Shown here: positions 8,924-18,519 of the stretch, in pieces
Layout of the letters: the number at the start of each line of letters is the position of its first letter
Numbering within the stretch: the first letter of the stretch is position 1
NCBI RefSeq assembly: GCF_017351175.1
Contig: NZ_JAFMPN010000005.1
Coordinates: forward strand, 1 to 64,000
Direction: 5' to 3'
From: Desulfovibrio sp. Huiquan2017
Lineage (GTDB): Bacteria; Desulfobacterota; Desulfovibrionia; Desulfovibrionales; Desulfovibrionaceae
Length of the DNA stretch: 64,000 nucleotides
Position numbers and translations under genes: made by a program
The notes under the pieces: generated by a model
What the model was told of the DNA's origin: nothing
Seen by the model: only the letters and a program-made list of their open reading frames with translations
The model's database searches: none

Positions 8924-11900
8924 ATGTCTGAACTTCGACAAGTCAAAGCCTCGGCGGGCTCGGGCAAGACGTACCAGCTGACCCGGCGCTTCCTGAGCCT
9001 GTTGGACGCGGCGGGCGAGGACACCCCGTTCGTCTGCACCAACCGGCCGGGCCGCGGATTCTCCTGGCCCGAAATCATGGCCGTGACCTTCACCAACAAG
9101 GCCGCCGCCGAAATGAAGGAACGCGTGGTCAACGGACTCAAGGCGAGCGCCCTGGGCCTCGAAAAGAACCCGGCCTGCTCGCGGGAAACCGCCCGGACCA
9201 CGGTCGGTGCGATACTGCGCCGTTACCATCGCCTGAACATCCGGACCATCGACTCCCTGCTGGTCCTCCTGCTCCGGCTCTTCGCCCTGGAATTCGGCGT
9301 GCGCCCGGATTTCGAGATCGTCTTTGACGAGCGGGAGCTATTCGACGCGGTCTTCGACCACTTCCTCGGCCTGTGCGAGACCGATGAACCCAGCGCCGCC
9401 CTGCTGGACGGCGCGGTGCGCACCCTGATCCGCCGGGAAGGACGCAACGGTTTCTGGGTCCAGGACACGGTCCGCGACCGGCTGCGTGAACTGACCGGCT
9501 GCGTCGAGACCCGCGCAAACGCCCTGCTCACGGACCAGGATGCCATCCTGGAACTGCTGACCGAGGAACACGCAGCGCTCATGCGGGCCGTGGCCCGCAT
9601 GCGGGAGCTGCTCAACGACACCGGCCTGCCGGTCCACGCGAATTTCCCGAAACTCCTGGCCAAGTTCGACAACCTCGGCCTGTTCGACGCACCCGAGACC
9701 AAATCCGCCTATCTCTACAAGGACACCCTGTACGAATTCGTCAACGCCAAGGGCAAGGACAAGGTGGATGACCTGGCCGAAGGCGTCTACGCCCGCTTCA
9801 AGGAAGCTTGCCGACAGTACGCCGCTGCCCACGCCACCCTGGCGGGGGCCTATTTCCTGGCCCCGGCCATCGAGATCGCCCTGCGCCTGGAAAATGGGCT
9901 GGAGGAATTGCAGCGCCGGCAGGGCATGGTCCTCAATGCGGGAGTGGCCGGGCACGTCATCGAACTGCTGGCTGACGGCGGGGCCGTGTCCGAGGCTTAC
10001 TGCCGCCTCGGATGCCGACTGCACCACATGCTGGTGGACGAATTCCAGGACACCAACCGCGACCAATGGCGGGCCATCACCCCCCTGGCGGGGGAATGCC
10101 TGGCCAAGGGCGGCAGCCTGTTCTTCGTGGGCGACGTCAAGCAGGCCATCTATGGCTGGCGCGGCGGGGATTCCGCCCTGTTCGACGAAGTCATGACCCA
10201 GCCCGACGTGGCCGGGCTGGCCGGAGACCTCGGGACCGAGAACCTGCCGGACAACTGGCGCAGCCACCGCAACGTGGTCGAGTTCAACAACCGCTTCTTC
10301 TCCAACCTGGAAGACCCGGACCAGGCGGCCGATCTGGCCGACCGCGTCCTGCCCGACGCCGATGGGCCCTTCCGCGCCGAGTTCGCCGGACAACTCATCC
10401 AAAGCTTCAAGGATTGCGCCCAGTCCCTGCCGGACAAACACCGCGACACCCGGGGCTACGTGCGCATGGAGCGCCTCGAAGGCGGCAGTCCCGGCGAGAT
10501 CGTGGAGCAGACTCTGGAGCGGCTGGACGCGCTCATGGACGACCTGACCGCCCGGCGCGCCTATCGGGACATCGGCATCCTGGTCCGCTCCCACTCCCAC
10601 GCCGCCCAGGTCTGCGACCTGCTGGTGCGCAAGAACATCCCGGTCATCACTGAAAACTCCCTGCAACTGGACCGCCACCCCGTGGTCCGGCAACTGGCCG
10701 GATTCCTCGGATTCCTGGATTTTCCCCGCGACGACGCCGCGTTCCTGACCTTCGTCGGCGGAAGCGAACTGTTCCTGGCCGAGTCCGGCCTGCCCGAATC
10801 CGAATTGCTGGACTGGCTCATCCGCCCCCGCAAACGCCCCATGGGCGTGCAGTTCCGCGAGGACTTCCCGGCCCTGTGGCGGCGGCTCATCGAGCCCTTT
10901 TACAACCAGTCCGGGCTGATGACGCCCTACGATCTGACCATGGAGGCCGTGCGCGTCTTCCGCGTGCGGGAACGGCACCCCGAGGCGGAACTGTATGTGC
11001 GCCGCTTTCTCGAAGTCGTCCATTTAGCCGAAGAGAACGGCTATGGATCCCTGTCCGCCTTCCTGGAGTACTGGGAGGAAAAATCCGACCAGGAGAAGGT
11101 CCCCCTGCCCGAGAACATCGATGCGGTGCGCATCATGACCATCCACAAGGCCAAGGGACTGGAATTTCCCGTGACCATCGTGCCCTTCCATCACTGGAAG
11201 ACCGACACGGACCGGAACTTCACGGTCCAGACGTACCGGGGACACGACCTGCTCGTGCCCCTGAAAAAAGACCTGGGCCGCCCCTACCAGGAAAGCCTGG
11301 GCCGGGCCGTACGCGAACAACTCGATCTTCTGTACGTGGCCTGGACCCGGGCTCGCGAGGAGCTGTACGGATTCTTCCCGGAAAAAGCGATCCGCGTCGC
11401 CAACCCGGTGGTCCTCAAGGCCATGGACCAGTTCCTGGAGCTGGACGACGATGGCGTGTTCGAGTTGGGCCATACCCCGGCAGAGACGCATCCCGCCCAA
11501 AAAGCGCCCCGGCCCGAGCCCCGGGATCCGGGCCCGGCCTCGGGTGAGGCCGATCTCATGGGCTGGCTCCCCCGGCTGCGGGTCTACCGCCACAACCTGG
11601 ACGACTATTTCTTCAACGAGCGCATGCGCGGCGAAGTGGCCCACCGGGTTATGGAGCACATGCGGGTCACAGGCCTCGATGCGGCCGACACGGACAGGGC
11701 CGTGACCCTGGCGGTCCAGGACTTCCCGGAACTGGGGGCGCTGTCCGATGGGGATCGGGCAAAGCTCGACGCCGACCTGCGCGCCATGGCCGGTTGGGCC
11801 CTGGGCGACAAGCGGCTGCGCGGCTGGTTGGCCGAGGGCGCGCGCGAACCCGAAGTCATCGACCAACACGGCGGTTTCAAGCGGTTCGACCTGCTCGTCA

Positions 11901-12073
11901 CCGGCGGGGAAACCGTGGTCGTGGACTTCAAGACAGGCCGTCCTGATCCGCACAACGAAATCCAGGTGCGCGAATACATGGATATTCTCGCAGCCATGGG
12001 AGGCTTCGGGAAGCCGCGCGGCTTTCTGATCTACCTGGACCTGCGCGAAATCCGCGAAGTAGGGAGAACGTAG
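8924..12073 (+). CDS. AddA-like UvrD-family helicase/nuclease
   Basis: A 1049-aa superfamily 1 helicase with C-terminal PD-(D/E)XK nuclease, expected to process double-strand breaks with the next gene. Visible motifs: Walker A SAGSGKT (residues 10-16), VTFTNKAAAEMKERV, Walker B LVDEFQDTNRDQW, GDVKQAIYGWRGGD, NWRSHRNVVEFNN, IMTIHKAKGLEFPV, LLYVAWTRAREELY. The nuclease core is VVVDFKTGRP (Asp1001, Lys1003). It resembles AddA/RexA rather than RecB because its partner is AddB-like. Its stop codon abuts the ATG of that partner. Confidence 0.88.
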   Translation: MSELRQVKASAGSGKTYQLTRRFLSLLDAAGEDTPFVCTNRPGRGFSWPEIMAVTFTNKAAAEMKERVVNGLKASALGLEKNPACSRETARTTVGAILRRYHRLNIRTIDSLLVLLLRLFALEFGVRPDFEIVFDERELFDAVFDHFLGLCETDEPSAALLDGAVRTLIRREGRNGFWVQDTVRDRLRELTGCVETRANALLTDQDAILELLTEEHAALMRAVARMRELLNDTGLPVHANFPKLLAKFDNLGLFDAPETKSAYLYKDTLYEFVNAKGKDKVDDLAEGVYARFKEACRQYAAAHATLAGAYFLAPAIEIALRLENGLEELQRRQGMVLNAGVAGHVIELLADGGAVSEAYCRLGCRLHHMLVDEFQDTNRDQWRAITPLAGECLAKGGSLFFVGDVKQAIYGWRGGDSALFDEVMTQPDVAGLAGDLGTENLPDNWRSHRNVVEFNNRFFSNLEDPDQAADLADRVLPDADGPFRAEFAGQLIQSFKDCAQSLPDKHRDTRGYVRMERLEGGSPGEIVEQTLERLDALMDDLTARRAYRDIGILVRSHSHAAQVCDLLVRKNIPVITENSLQLDRHPVVRQLAGFLGFLDFPRDDAAFLTFVGGSELFLAESGLPESELLDWLIRPRKRPMGVQFREDFPALWRRLIEPFYNQSGLMTPYDLTMEAVRVFRVRERHPEAELYVRRFLEVVHLAEENGYGSLSAFLEYWEEKSDQEKVPLPENIDAVRIMTIHKAKGLEFPVTIVPFHHWKTDTDRNFTVQTYRGHDLLVPLKKDLGRPYQESLGRAVREQLDLLYVAWTRAREELYGFFPEKAIRVANPVVLKAMDQFLELDDDGVFELGHTPAETHPAQKAPRPEPRDPGPASGEADLMGWLPRLRVYRHNLDDYFFNERMRGEVAHRVMEHMRVTGLDAADTDRAVTLAVQDFPELGALSDGDRAKLDADLRAMAGWALGDKRLRGWLAEGAREPEVIDQHGGFKRFDLLVTGGETVVVDFKTGRPDPHNEIQVREYMDILAAMGGFGKPRGFLIYLDLREIREVGRT

Positions 12074-15001
12074 ATGCGCCCCGTGATTCTGATTCCCTGG
12101 CAGACCGACTTCATGCCCGTGTTGGCCGACATGGTCGCCGCGTCCGACGATCCAGGCCGACTAACGGTCCTCTTCCCGCACAATCGCCCGCGCCGCCACC
12201 TCAAGGGGCTGCTCGCCGCGCACCCGTCCATGAAACGGCCCGCGTTCATGCCGGAGATGACCTCCATCGCGGACTTCGTGTCCGGGCTGCACCGCCGCCT
12301 TGCCCCCACGCCGCCGGTACGGGCCAACCCACTCGACTTGATGGAGATGCTCCACCGCATCGTCCTGGACCTGAGCGGCCGCAAGGGCCGTCTGCTTTCC
12401 CGCCTGCCCGAACTGGACCGCGAAGCCTTCCTGCCCTGGGGCATGCTCCTGGCCCGGCTCATGGACGACCTCCTGCGCCAGGACCTGGCTCCCCAGGACC
12501 TGGAATACATGGAGGGCGAGGTCTCGGCCTACGCCGCCGCCCTGTTGGAACAACTGCGCGCCATCCATCACGAATATCTGGCCCGGCTCGACGCCAAAGG
12601 CTGGACCACTCCGGGTTTGTCCGCCAGCTTCGTCCTCGACCATCTGGACGACGTGGCCCACGTCCTGGGCGGCAGAACCGTGCTGGCCGCCGGGTTCTAC
12701 GCCCTGAGCGGAACCGAGGACCGGCTCTTCCGCTTTCTTTGGGAGCGGGAGCTCCTCACTCCGGTGCTGCACTCGGACCCGGCCCTGGCCGAGGGCGGCC
12801 GCGCCCACTGGGCCACGGCCGAGCACACGGCCTGGCTCGCCCGCTGGGGCGTACGCCCGGAGATCCCGCAGGGACTCGACACCACTCCCCGCGCCCCGAA
12901 CATCCGGTTTTGTGAGGGCTACGACCGCCACTCCCAACTGGCCGGCCTGGCCGAGGATATGCGCGAGGTCCATGAGCGCGACACCCTGGACCGCACTGCC
13001 GTGGTCCTGCCCGACGAAGGCGCGCTCCTGCCCGTGCTGCACCTCCTGCCCGAAGTGGACCCGGAACTCGAACCGAACATTTCCATGGGCTACCCCCTGG
13101 CGCGGACCTCCCTGGCCCGCCTCATCGAGACCTTGTTGACCCTCCAGGAAAACCGCGCCCAAGACGGACGCTATTACTGGAAGGACGTCATCGCCCTCAT
13201 TCGCCATCCCTACCTCCGCCTGCTCGGCCCCGAGGACCGGCCGCTCAGGCCCGTGCTCCATTTCTGGGAAGCGACCATCCGCCGCGGCGACAAATTTCTC
13301 GCCCCCCAAAGCTGGGAACCGGACTGGGAGGACGACGCACTCAAGGATGTGGATCGCGCCGTGGCCGGCCCCCTGCTCACGGAAATCCTGACCCGCTGCC
13401 TGGCCGGATTCGAATCCACGTCCACCCTGGCCGAATTGGGTGAAGCCCTGGCCGGGCTGGCGGGCATGCTCCACGCGCACGGGGAGAAGCTGTGGCACAC
13501 CTATCTCCTGGACGCCGAGTGCCTGTTCCGGCTGACCAACTCGATCATCCCCCAACTCAAAGGAGCCGAAACCTGCTTCAAGCCCTTCGGCCGATCCACT
13601 CTGCACGCCTTCCTGCGGCGCATGCTCGACCTGGAACGCGTCTCCTTCGAGCCCGATCCCCTGACCGGACTTCAGGTCCTGGGGGTGCTCGAAACCAGAC
13701 TGCTCCACTTCGACAAGCTCTTCATTCTCGACGCCGTCGAGGAGCGGCTGCCCGGCACCAACCCCTTCGATCCGCTTCTGCCCGACCCCCTGCGCAGGCT
13801 CCTTGCGCTTCCCGACGCCCGCGAACGGGACAACGTCTCGGGCTACAACTTCTATCGGTTGCTCATGGGCGCCAGAGAGGCGGTCGTCTACTACCAGAAC
13901 GGCGTCCAGCCCGGCCTGCTCGATCAAAAATCCGTGCGCAGCCGATTTGTGGAACAACTCCTGTGGGAACGTGAACTGGCCGCCGGACGGCTCCTGACCC
14001 CCGAAGACGGCGTGGTCCGCACCGTGACCTTCCCGGCCAGCTCCCTGCCCGCCGGGCCGCCGCCCATACCGGCGACCGCCGCCGTGCGCGGGGCCCTGAC
14101 CGAGTTTTTGACCGCCAAAGGGCTGTCGCCATCCAGCCTGGATGCCTACCTGAACTGTCCCAAGCGCTTCTTCTACCAATATCTTTCCGGGGTGCGCCCG
14201 GTGGACAGCGTGGACGAGGAAGGCGACCGCAGCGAATTCGGCTCCTTGATACACGACGTGCTCAAGGAATTTCTCCTGCCCCACGTCGGCACCGGCGAAG
14301 ATCTGGCCGCCCTGGACCCCGAGCCGCTGCTCAACGCCTTCAGCGAGACCTTCCGGGCCGGACCGCTCTTCGCCCGGCTACCGCTGGACACGCGCATGGC
14401 CCTCATGGAGGCCGGGCGCTACCGCCTGGAACAATTCGTGGCCACCCAACAACCGGCCACCCTGCTCGGCCTGGAGCACCCCCTGGAAACCGTCCTGACC
14501 CAGGACGGCCTGGACATCCCGTTCAAGGGGCGCATCGACCGCGTGGAACGGCGCGAGAAGGGCGTATTCATCCTGGACTACAAAACCGGTGGCGCACAAA
14601 TGCCCAAGACCCGCTTCTGGGGGGACATGGAGCTGCTCGACCGTATGGCCGGATTCCTGGACGGCGACGTGGACCCCGATCTCCTGACGGATCTGGCCGA
14701 CGCCGCGCGATCGGTCCAGCTCCCAGCCTACCTGCACCTCTACGCCGAGGCGGCCGGGGAATCCCCGGTCAACGCCGGGCTGGTCCTGCTGGGCCAAAAC
14801 GGCAAGGAGCAACGGCTTTTCCCGGACAAATGGACCGAAGAGGAAGTGGACGAGGCAGTGGACGAGATCGCCCCGCTCCTGGTACAAACATTGGTCCGAC
14901 ACATGCTCACGGCTCCCCGGTTCGGTCCCCGACCCGGCGACCGCTGCAAGTGGTGCGACTTCTGCAAACCGTGCGGGCAGACCCCGCCCAAGGATAAATA
15001 G
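12074..15001 (+). CDS. AddB-like PD-(D/E)XK nuclease with Fe-S cysteines
   Basis: 975-aa partner of the preceding helicase. The N-terminal part is UvrD-like but shows no Walker A sequence, as in AddB. The C-terminal nuclease has VFILDYKTGG, and the Fe-S-type cysteine set is one Cys at 695 (LNCPKRFFYQY) with Cys958, 961 and 964/967 in RCKWCDFCKPC, the AddB arrangement that staples the nuclease domain. The ATG follows the upstream stop with no gap. Together they make the RecBCD-equivalent end-resection complex. Confidence 0.87.
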   Translation: MRPVILIPWQTDFMPVLADMVAASDDPGRLTVLFPHNRPRRHLKGLLAAHPSMKRPAFMPEMTSIADFVSGLHRRLAPTPPVRANPLDLMEMLHRIVLDLSGRKGRLLSRLPELDREAFLPWGMLLARLMDDLLRQDLAPQDLEYMEGEVSAYAAALLEQLRAIHHEYLARLDAKGWTTPGLSASFVLDHLDDVAHVLGGRTVLAAGFYALSGTEDRLFRFLWERELLTPVLHSDPALAEGGRAHWATAEHTAWLARWGVRPEIPQGLDTTPRAPNIRFCEGYDRHSQLAGLAEDMREVHERDTLDRTAVVLPDEGALLPVLHLLPEVDPELEPNISMGYPLARTSLARLIETLLTLQENRAQDGRYYWKDVIALIRHPYLRLLGPEDRPLRPVLHFWEATIRRGDKFLAPQSWEPDWEDDALKDVDRAVAGPLLTEILTRCLAGFESTSTLAELGEALAGLAGMLHAHGEKLWHTYLLDAECLFRLTNSIIPQLKGAETCFKPFGRSTLHAFLRRMLDLERVSFEPDPLTGLQVLGVLETRLLHFDKLFILDAVEERLPGTNPFDPLLPDPLRRLLALPDARERDNVSGYNFYRLLMGAREAVVYYQNGVQPGLLDQKSVRSRFVEQLLWERELAAGRLLTPEDGVVRTVTFPASSLPAGPPPIPATAAVRGALTEFLTAKGLSPSSLDAYLNCPKRFFYQYLSGVRPVDSVDEEGDRSEFGSLIHDVLKEFLLPHVGTGEDLAALDPEPLLNAFSETFRAGPLFARLPLDTRMALMEAGRYRLEQFVATQQPATLLGLEHPLETVLTQDGLDIPFKGRIDRVERREKGVFILDYKTGGAQMPKTRFWGDMELLDRMAGFLDGDVDPDLLTDLADAARSVQLPAYLHLYAEAAGESPVNAGLVLLGQNGKEQRLFPDKWTEEEVDEAVDEIAPLLVQTLVRHMLTAPRFGPRPGDRCKWCDFCKPCGQTPPKDK

Positions 15002-15009
15002 GAATTCCC

Positions 15010-15453
15010 ATGCAGTACAGCCAAGGCACTATCGGCAGGGTTTTCACCCTGCGCCTGGAAAACGGCGAACGGCTTCCGGAATGTCTCGAACAGTTCGCCA
15101 AGGAACACGCCATCAAGACCGCCCTGTGCACGCTCATCGGCGGCGCGGACAACGGCAACCTGGTCTCCGGTCCCAAGGACGGCGCGGCCCGGGTCATCGA
15201 CCCATTCCTCTGTCCGGTGCGCGGAGCCCACGAGGTGCTCGGCCTCGGCACCCTGTTCCCGGATGAAAACGGCGATCCGGTCCTGCACATGCACGCCGCC
15301 CTGGGGCGCGCGGGCGAAACCCTGGCAGGCTGCATCCGTCCCGGCCTGGACGTCTGGCTGGTAGGCGAGGTCGTCATCGTGGAAATCGAGGGCACGGACC
15401 TGCTGCGCCAACAGGACACCAGGCGCGGCGTCACCCTGCTGACCCAGGGATAA
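15010..15453 (+). CDS. PPC/DUF296-domain protein
   Basis: A compact 147-aa protein made of a single PPC (DUF296) domain: FTLRLENGERLPECLEQFAKEHAIKTA, then LIGGADNGNLVSGP, LGLGTLFPDENGDPVLHMHAALGR and the His-rich metal-site region. Bacterial members trimerise; plant members carry AT-hooks, absent here. It begins 8 bp after the AddB-like gene with a GGAA ribosome site and is followed 2 bp later by the FAD oxidoreductase. The function is unknown. Confidence 0.8.
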   Translation: MQYSQGTIGRVFTLRLENGERLPECLEQFAKEHAIKTALCTLIGGADNGNLVSGPKDGAARVIDPFLCPVRGAHEVLGLGTLFPDENGDPVLHMHAALGRAGETLAGCIRPGLDVWLVGEVVIVEIEGTDLLRQQDTRRGVTLLTQG

Positions 15454-15455
15454 TC

Positions 15456-16652
15456 ATGTACCACGCGCACACCGTCATCTGCGGAGCGGGCATCATCGGC
15501 CTGACCATCGCCCGCGAACTCGTCAAAGCCGGGTGCGACGACGTCATCATCTTCGACAAGGAAGCGGCTCCGAGCAAGCATGCCTCGGGCCGCAACAGCG
15601 GCGTGCTCCACGCGGGCATCTACTACGATCCCGGCACCCTGAAGGCCAAGATGTGCCTGGAGGGGAACCGCCGCATGCAGGCATGGTGCGAGGAGCGGGG
15701 ACTGCCCCTGTTCAAGTCGGGCAAGGTCATCGTGGCCCGGACCGATGACGAACTCTCCACCCTGGATGAGCTGGAACGCCGGGCCACGGCCAACGGCGGC
15801 CTGGTCGAAATGATCGACCAGAAACGGCTGGCCGAGATCGAGCCCAATGCCCGCACCGTGGACCGCGCCCTGTACTCCCCCCTGACCAGCGTGGTGGACC
15901 CCAAACGCATCCTCGACGCCATGCGGGAAGAGCTGGAGACCAGCGGCAAAGCCCGCTTCTTCTTCGGCACCCGGTTCACCGGGGCGGCCGGGGCCAACGC
16001 GGTGACCACCTCCCAGGGGGAAATAGGCTACAAGCTCTTCATCAACGCGGCCGGGGCCTACAGCGATCGGGTGGCCCAGGCCTTCGGCATCGCCGAAAAC
16101 TACCGGTTGCTGCCCTTCAAGGGCATCTACCGGGTGCTCGCCAAGCCCGCCGCCGACCGGATCAACGGCTCCATCTACCCGGTCCCGAACATCAAAAATC
16201 CGTTCCTCGGCGTTCACTTCACCCGCAGCGTACACGGCGACGTCTACGTCGGGCCCACGGCCATCCCGGCCTTCGGACGCGAAAATTATGGCCTTTTCAA
16301 TGGCATGGACAGCGAAATCCTGTCTATCCTGTTCCGCGACATGCGCCTGTTCGTGAACAACCCGAAATTCCGAACCATCGCCATGGAGGAACCACGCAAA
16401 TATTTCTTCAAACGCTTCTTCGAGGATGCGGCCCGGCTGGTCTGGGATATCCGCCCGGAGGACATGCTGCCCTCGGCCAAGGTGGGCATCCGGCCCCAGC
16501 TCGTAGACGTCAAGACCAGCCAACTGGTCATGGATTTTGTCATCGAAGAAGCGCAAAACAGCGTCCACATTCTTAATTCCATTTCCCCCGCATTCACCAG
16601 CTCCATGTATTTCGCCGAGTTGGTGGTCAAACAGCACATCCTCCATTCGTAA
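15456..16652 (+). CDS. lhgO: L-2-hydroxyglutarate oxidase-like FAD oxidoreductase
   Basis: A 398-aa DAO-fold flavoprotein. The FAD-binding Rossmann motif GAGIIGLTIARELVKAG starts near residue 8. It has the family's HASGRNSGVLHAGIYY segment and a C-terminal LVMDFVIEEAQNSVHILNSISPAFTSS region as in LhgO/YgaF. These enzymes oxidise L-2-hydroxyglutarate to 2-oxoglutarate and feed electrons to the membrane quinone pool. It is the last gene of the closely packed DMT-AddAB-PPC run. Specificity is inferred from family only. Confidence 0.85.
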   Translation: MYHAHTVICGAGIIGLTIARELVKAGCDDVIIFDKEAAPSKHASGRNSGVLHAGIYYDPGTLKAKMCLEGNRRMQAWCEERGLPLFKSGKVIVARTDDELSTLDELERRATANGGLVEMIDQKRLAEIEPNARTVDRALYSPLTSVVDPKRILDAMREELETSGKARFFFGTRFTGAAGANAVTTSQGEIGYKLFINAAGAYSDRVAQAFGIAENYRLLPFKGIYRVLAKPAADRINGSIYPVPNIKNPFLGVHFTRSVHGDVYVGPTAIPAFGRENYGLFNGMDSEILSILFRDMRLFVNNPKFRTIAMEEPRKYFFKRFFEDAARLVWDIRPEDMLPSAKVGIRPQLVDVKTSQLVMDFVIEEAQNSVHILNSISPAFTSSMYFAELVVKQHILHS

Positions 16653-16741
16653 GTTCTATCTGAAACATCCGTTTACCTTGACTTAGGCCAGAATTCGTCG
16701 CAAGGGACATTTAATCATCAGCTTTACGCGAGGTACATATA

Positions 16742-17911
16742 ATGAAACTCCCCAGTCTCAACTTTGGTGATATCACCGCCCGGCTGCCCATCATTCAGGG
16801 CGGCATGGGCGTGGGCATCTCCCTTTCCGGGCTGGCCAGCGCCGTGGCCAACGAGGGCGGCGTGGGCGTCATCGCCACTTCCATGATCGGCATGCGCGAT
16901 CCCCATCGCGCCACGGACCCCGAAGGGGCCGACCGCCGCAGCCTCATAGACGAAATCCGCAAGGCGCGAGCCAAGATGACCGACGGCCTGCTCGGCGTGA
17001 ACATCATGTGCGCCCTGACCAACTACGGTGACATGGTCCGCACCTCCATCCGCGAAAAAGTGGACCTGATCATCTCCGGCGCGGGCCTGCCCCTGGACCT
17101 GCCCAAATATCTGCGCGAGGTTTCCGACGAGATGAAGGAAGAGATGCGCACCAAGCTCGTGCCCATCGTTTCCTCGGGCCGCGCGGCCTCCATCCTCTGC
17201 CGCAAATGGGCCAGCCACTTCAACTACCTGCCCGACGGCTTCGTGGTTGAAGGCCCCAGGGCAGGCGGACATCTCGGCTTCAAGGCCGAACAGATCGACG
17301 ACCCCGAATACCAGTTGGAAAACATCCTCACCCAGGTGGTCGAGGCCGTACAGCCCTATCGCGACAAACACGAAAAGCCGATCCCGGTCATCGCCGCAGG
17401 CGGCGTATACACCGGCGAGGACATCGCCCGCTTCCTCGAAATGGGCGCTTCCGGCGTACAGATGGGCACCCGCTTCGTGGCCACCGAGGAATGCGATGCG
17501 GACCTGGCCTTCAAACAGGCCTACATCAACGCCAAGGCGGAGGACGTGACCATTATCAAGAGCCCGGTGGGCATGCCCGGCCGAGCCCTCAAAAACGCCT
17601 TCCTCGACGCCGTGTCCGCCGGACTCAGGCACCCCAAGAAGTGCGTGCACAAATGCCTGCACTCCTGCGCGGAGGACAAATCCCCCTACTGCATCGCCCA
17701 GGCCCTGGTGAATGCCTACAAGGGCAAATTCAAGAGCGGATTCGCCTTTTGCGGCGCCAACGCCTACCTGGTTGACAAGATCATCACCGTCAAGGAACTG
17801 ATGGGCACCCTCAGCGAGGAAGCCGAACGCAAATATCAGGAAGTGGGCCAAAAGTTTGCGGAGACCAAAGAGGAAGCCGAACGCCGCCTCAAAGGCATCC
17901 TGAACAAATAA
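16742..17911 (+). CDS. Nitronate monooxygenase-like flavoprotein
   Basis: An FMN TIM-barrel protein of the NMO/2-nitropropane dioxygenase/FabK superfamily, 389 aa. Motifs: IIQGGMGVGIS at the N-terminus, GAGLPLDLP, VEGPRAGGHLGF, the phosphate-binding IPVIAAGGVYTGEDIARFLEMGASGVQMGTRF. A Cys-rich insert near the C-terminus (KKCVHKCLHSC...YC) is not part of the basic fold and might bind metal or a cluster. It may detoxify nitronates or act in lipid metabolism. It has its own 89-bp upstream gap and a strong terminator. Confidence 0.83.
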   Translation: MKLPSLNFGDITARLPIIQGGMGVGISLSGLASAVANEGGVGVIATSMIGMRDPHRATDPEGADRRSLIDEIRKARAKMTDGLLGVNIMCALTNYGDMVRTSIREKVDLIISGAGLPLDLPKYLREVSDEMKEEMRTKLVPIVSSGRAASILCRKWASHFNYLPDGFVVEGPRAGGHLGFKAEQIDDPEYQLENILTQVVEAVQPYRDKHEKPIPVIAAGGVYTGEDIARFLEMGASGVQMGTRFVATEECDADLAFKQAYINAKAEDVTIIKSPVGMPGRALKNAFLDAVSAGLRHPKKCVHKCLHSCAEDKSPYCIAQALVNAYKGKFKSGFAFCGANAYLVDKIITVKELMGTLSEEAERKYQEVGQKFAETKEEAERRLKGILNK

Positions 17912-17930
17912 CGCCACCATCCGCATGACA

Positions 17931-17965
17931 AAAAAAGGGCTGCCCTAATCGGGCAGCCCTTTTTT
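17931..17965. terminator. rho-independent terminator
   Basis: A 15-bp stem (AAAAAAGGGCTGCCC and its complement) with a 5-nt loop TAATC and T-run closes the NMO-like gene. The A-run on the other side allows it to serve the convergent cyclophilin gene too. Confidence 0.92.
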
Positions 17966-17999
17966 TTGATGAAGCCCTTCGGCGGCCGGAGGCTTCTTT

Positions 18000-18506
18000 C
18001 TACTCGAACCGGCGGGCGGTGATGATGGAAACGGGGTCCACCGGGACATCGTCGAACCCCTGATAGGAACGGGTCCGGATCTTGCTGATTTTTTCGGCCA
18101 CATTCATGCCGTCCACGACCTCGCCGAACACGCAATAACCGAAATTGTCGTCATCGTCGCCGGTGTGGTCCAGGTCCGGGTTGTCGGCCACGTTGATGTA
18201 AAACTGGGACGTGGCGCTGTGCGGCTCGGGCAACCGCCCCATGGCCACGGTGCCCTTGAGGTTCTTGAGGCCGTTGGTCGCCTCGTTCTCGATGGGAGCA
18301 CGGGTTTCCTTTTCATTCATGGAAAAGGTCAGGCCGCCGGTCTGGATCATGAAGCCTTTGATGACCCGGTGAAACAGGGTGCCGTCATAGAACTCATCAT
18401 CTACGTATTGAAGAAAGTTCTCCACGGTTTTCGGGGCCTTGTCCGGGAACAGTTCAATCAGGATTTCGCCTTCCGGGGTTTCCAGAAGGACCAGGGGATT
18501 GTCCAT
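18000..18506 (-). CDS. Cyclophilin-type peptidyl-prolyl isomerase
   Basis: A 168-aa single-domain cyclophilin without signal peptide, so cytoplasmic (PpiB-like). Visible signatures: ENFLQYVDDEFYDGTLFHRVIKGFMIQTGG (with the catalytic Arg in FHRV), NGLKNLKGTVAMGR, SATSQFYINVADN and the C-terminal VFGEVVDGMNVAEKI. GGAGAC precedes the ATG. It lies 13 bp downstream of xerC on the same strand, probably the last gene of the GGDEF-xerC-ppi run. Confidence 0.93.
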   Translation of the reverse strand: MDNPLVLLETPEGEILIELFPDKAPKTVENFLQYVDDEFYDGTLFHRVIKGFMIQTGGLTFSMNEKETRAPIENEATNGLKNLKGTVAMGRLPEPHSATSQFYINVADNPDLDHTGDDDDNFGYCVFGEVVDGMNVAEKISKIRTRSYQGFDDVPVDPVSIITARRFE

Positions 18507-18519
18507 GGGGGTGTCTCCG

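Noticed and set aside
9338-14284. Long minus-strand frames opposite the AddA/AddB-like genes
   Set aside because: Antisense shadows with His/Gly/Gln-rich composition typical of reversed high-GC genes.
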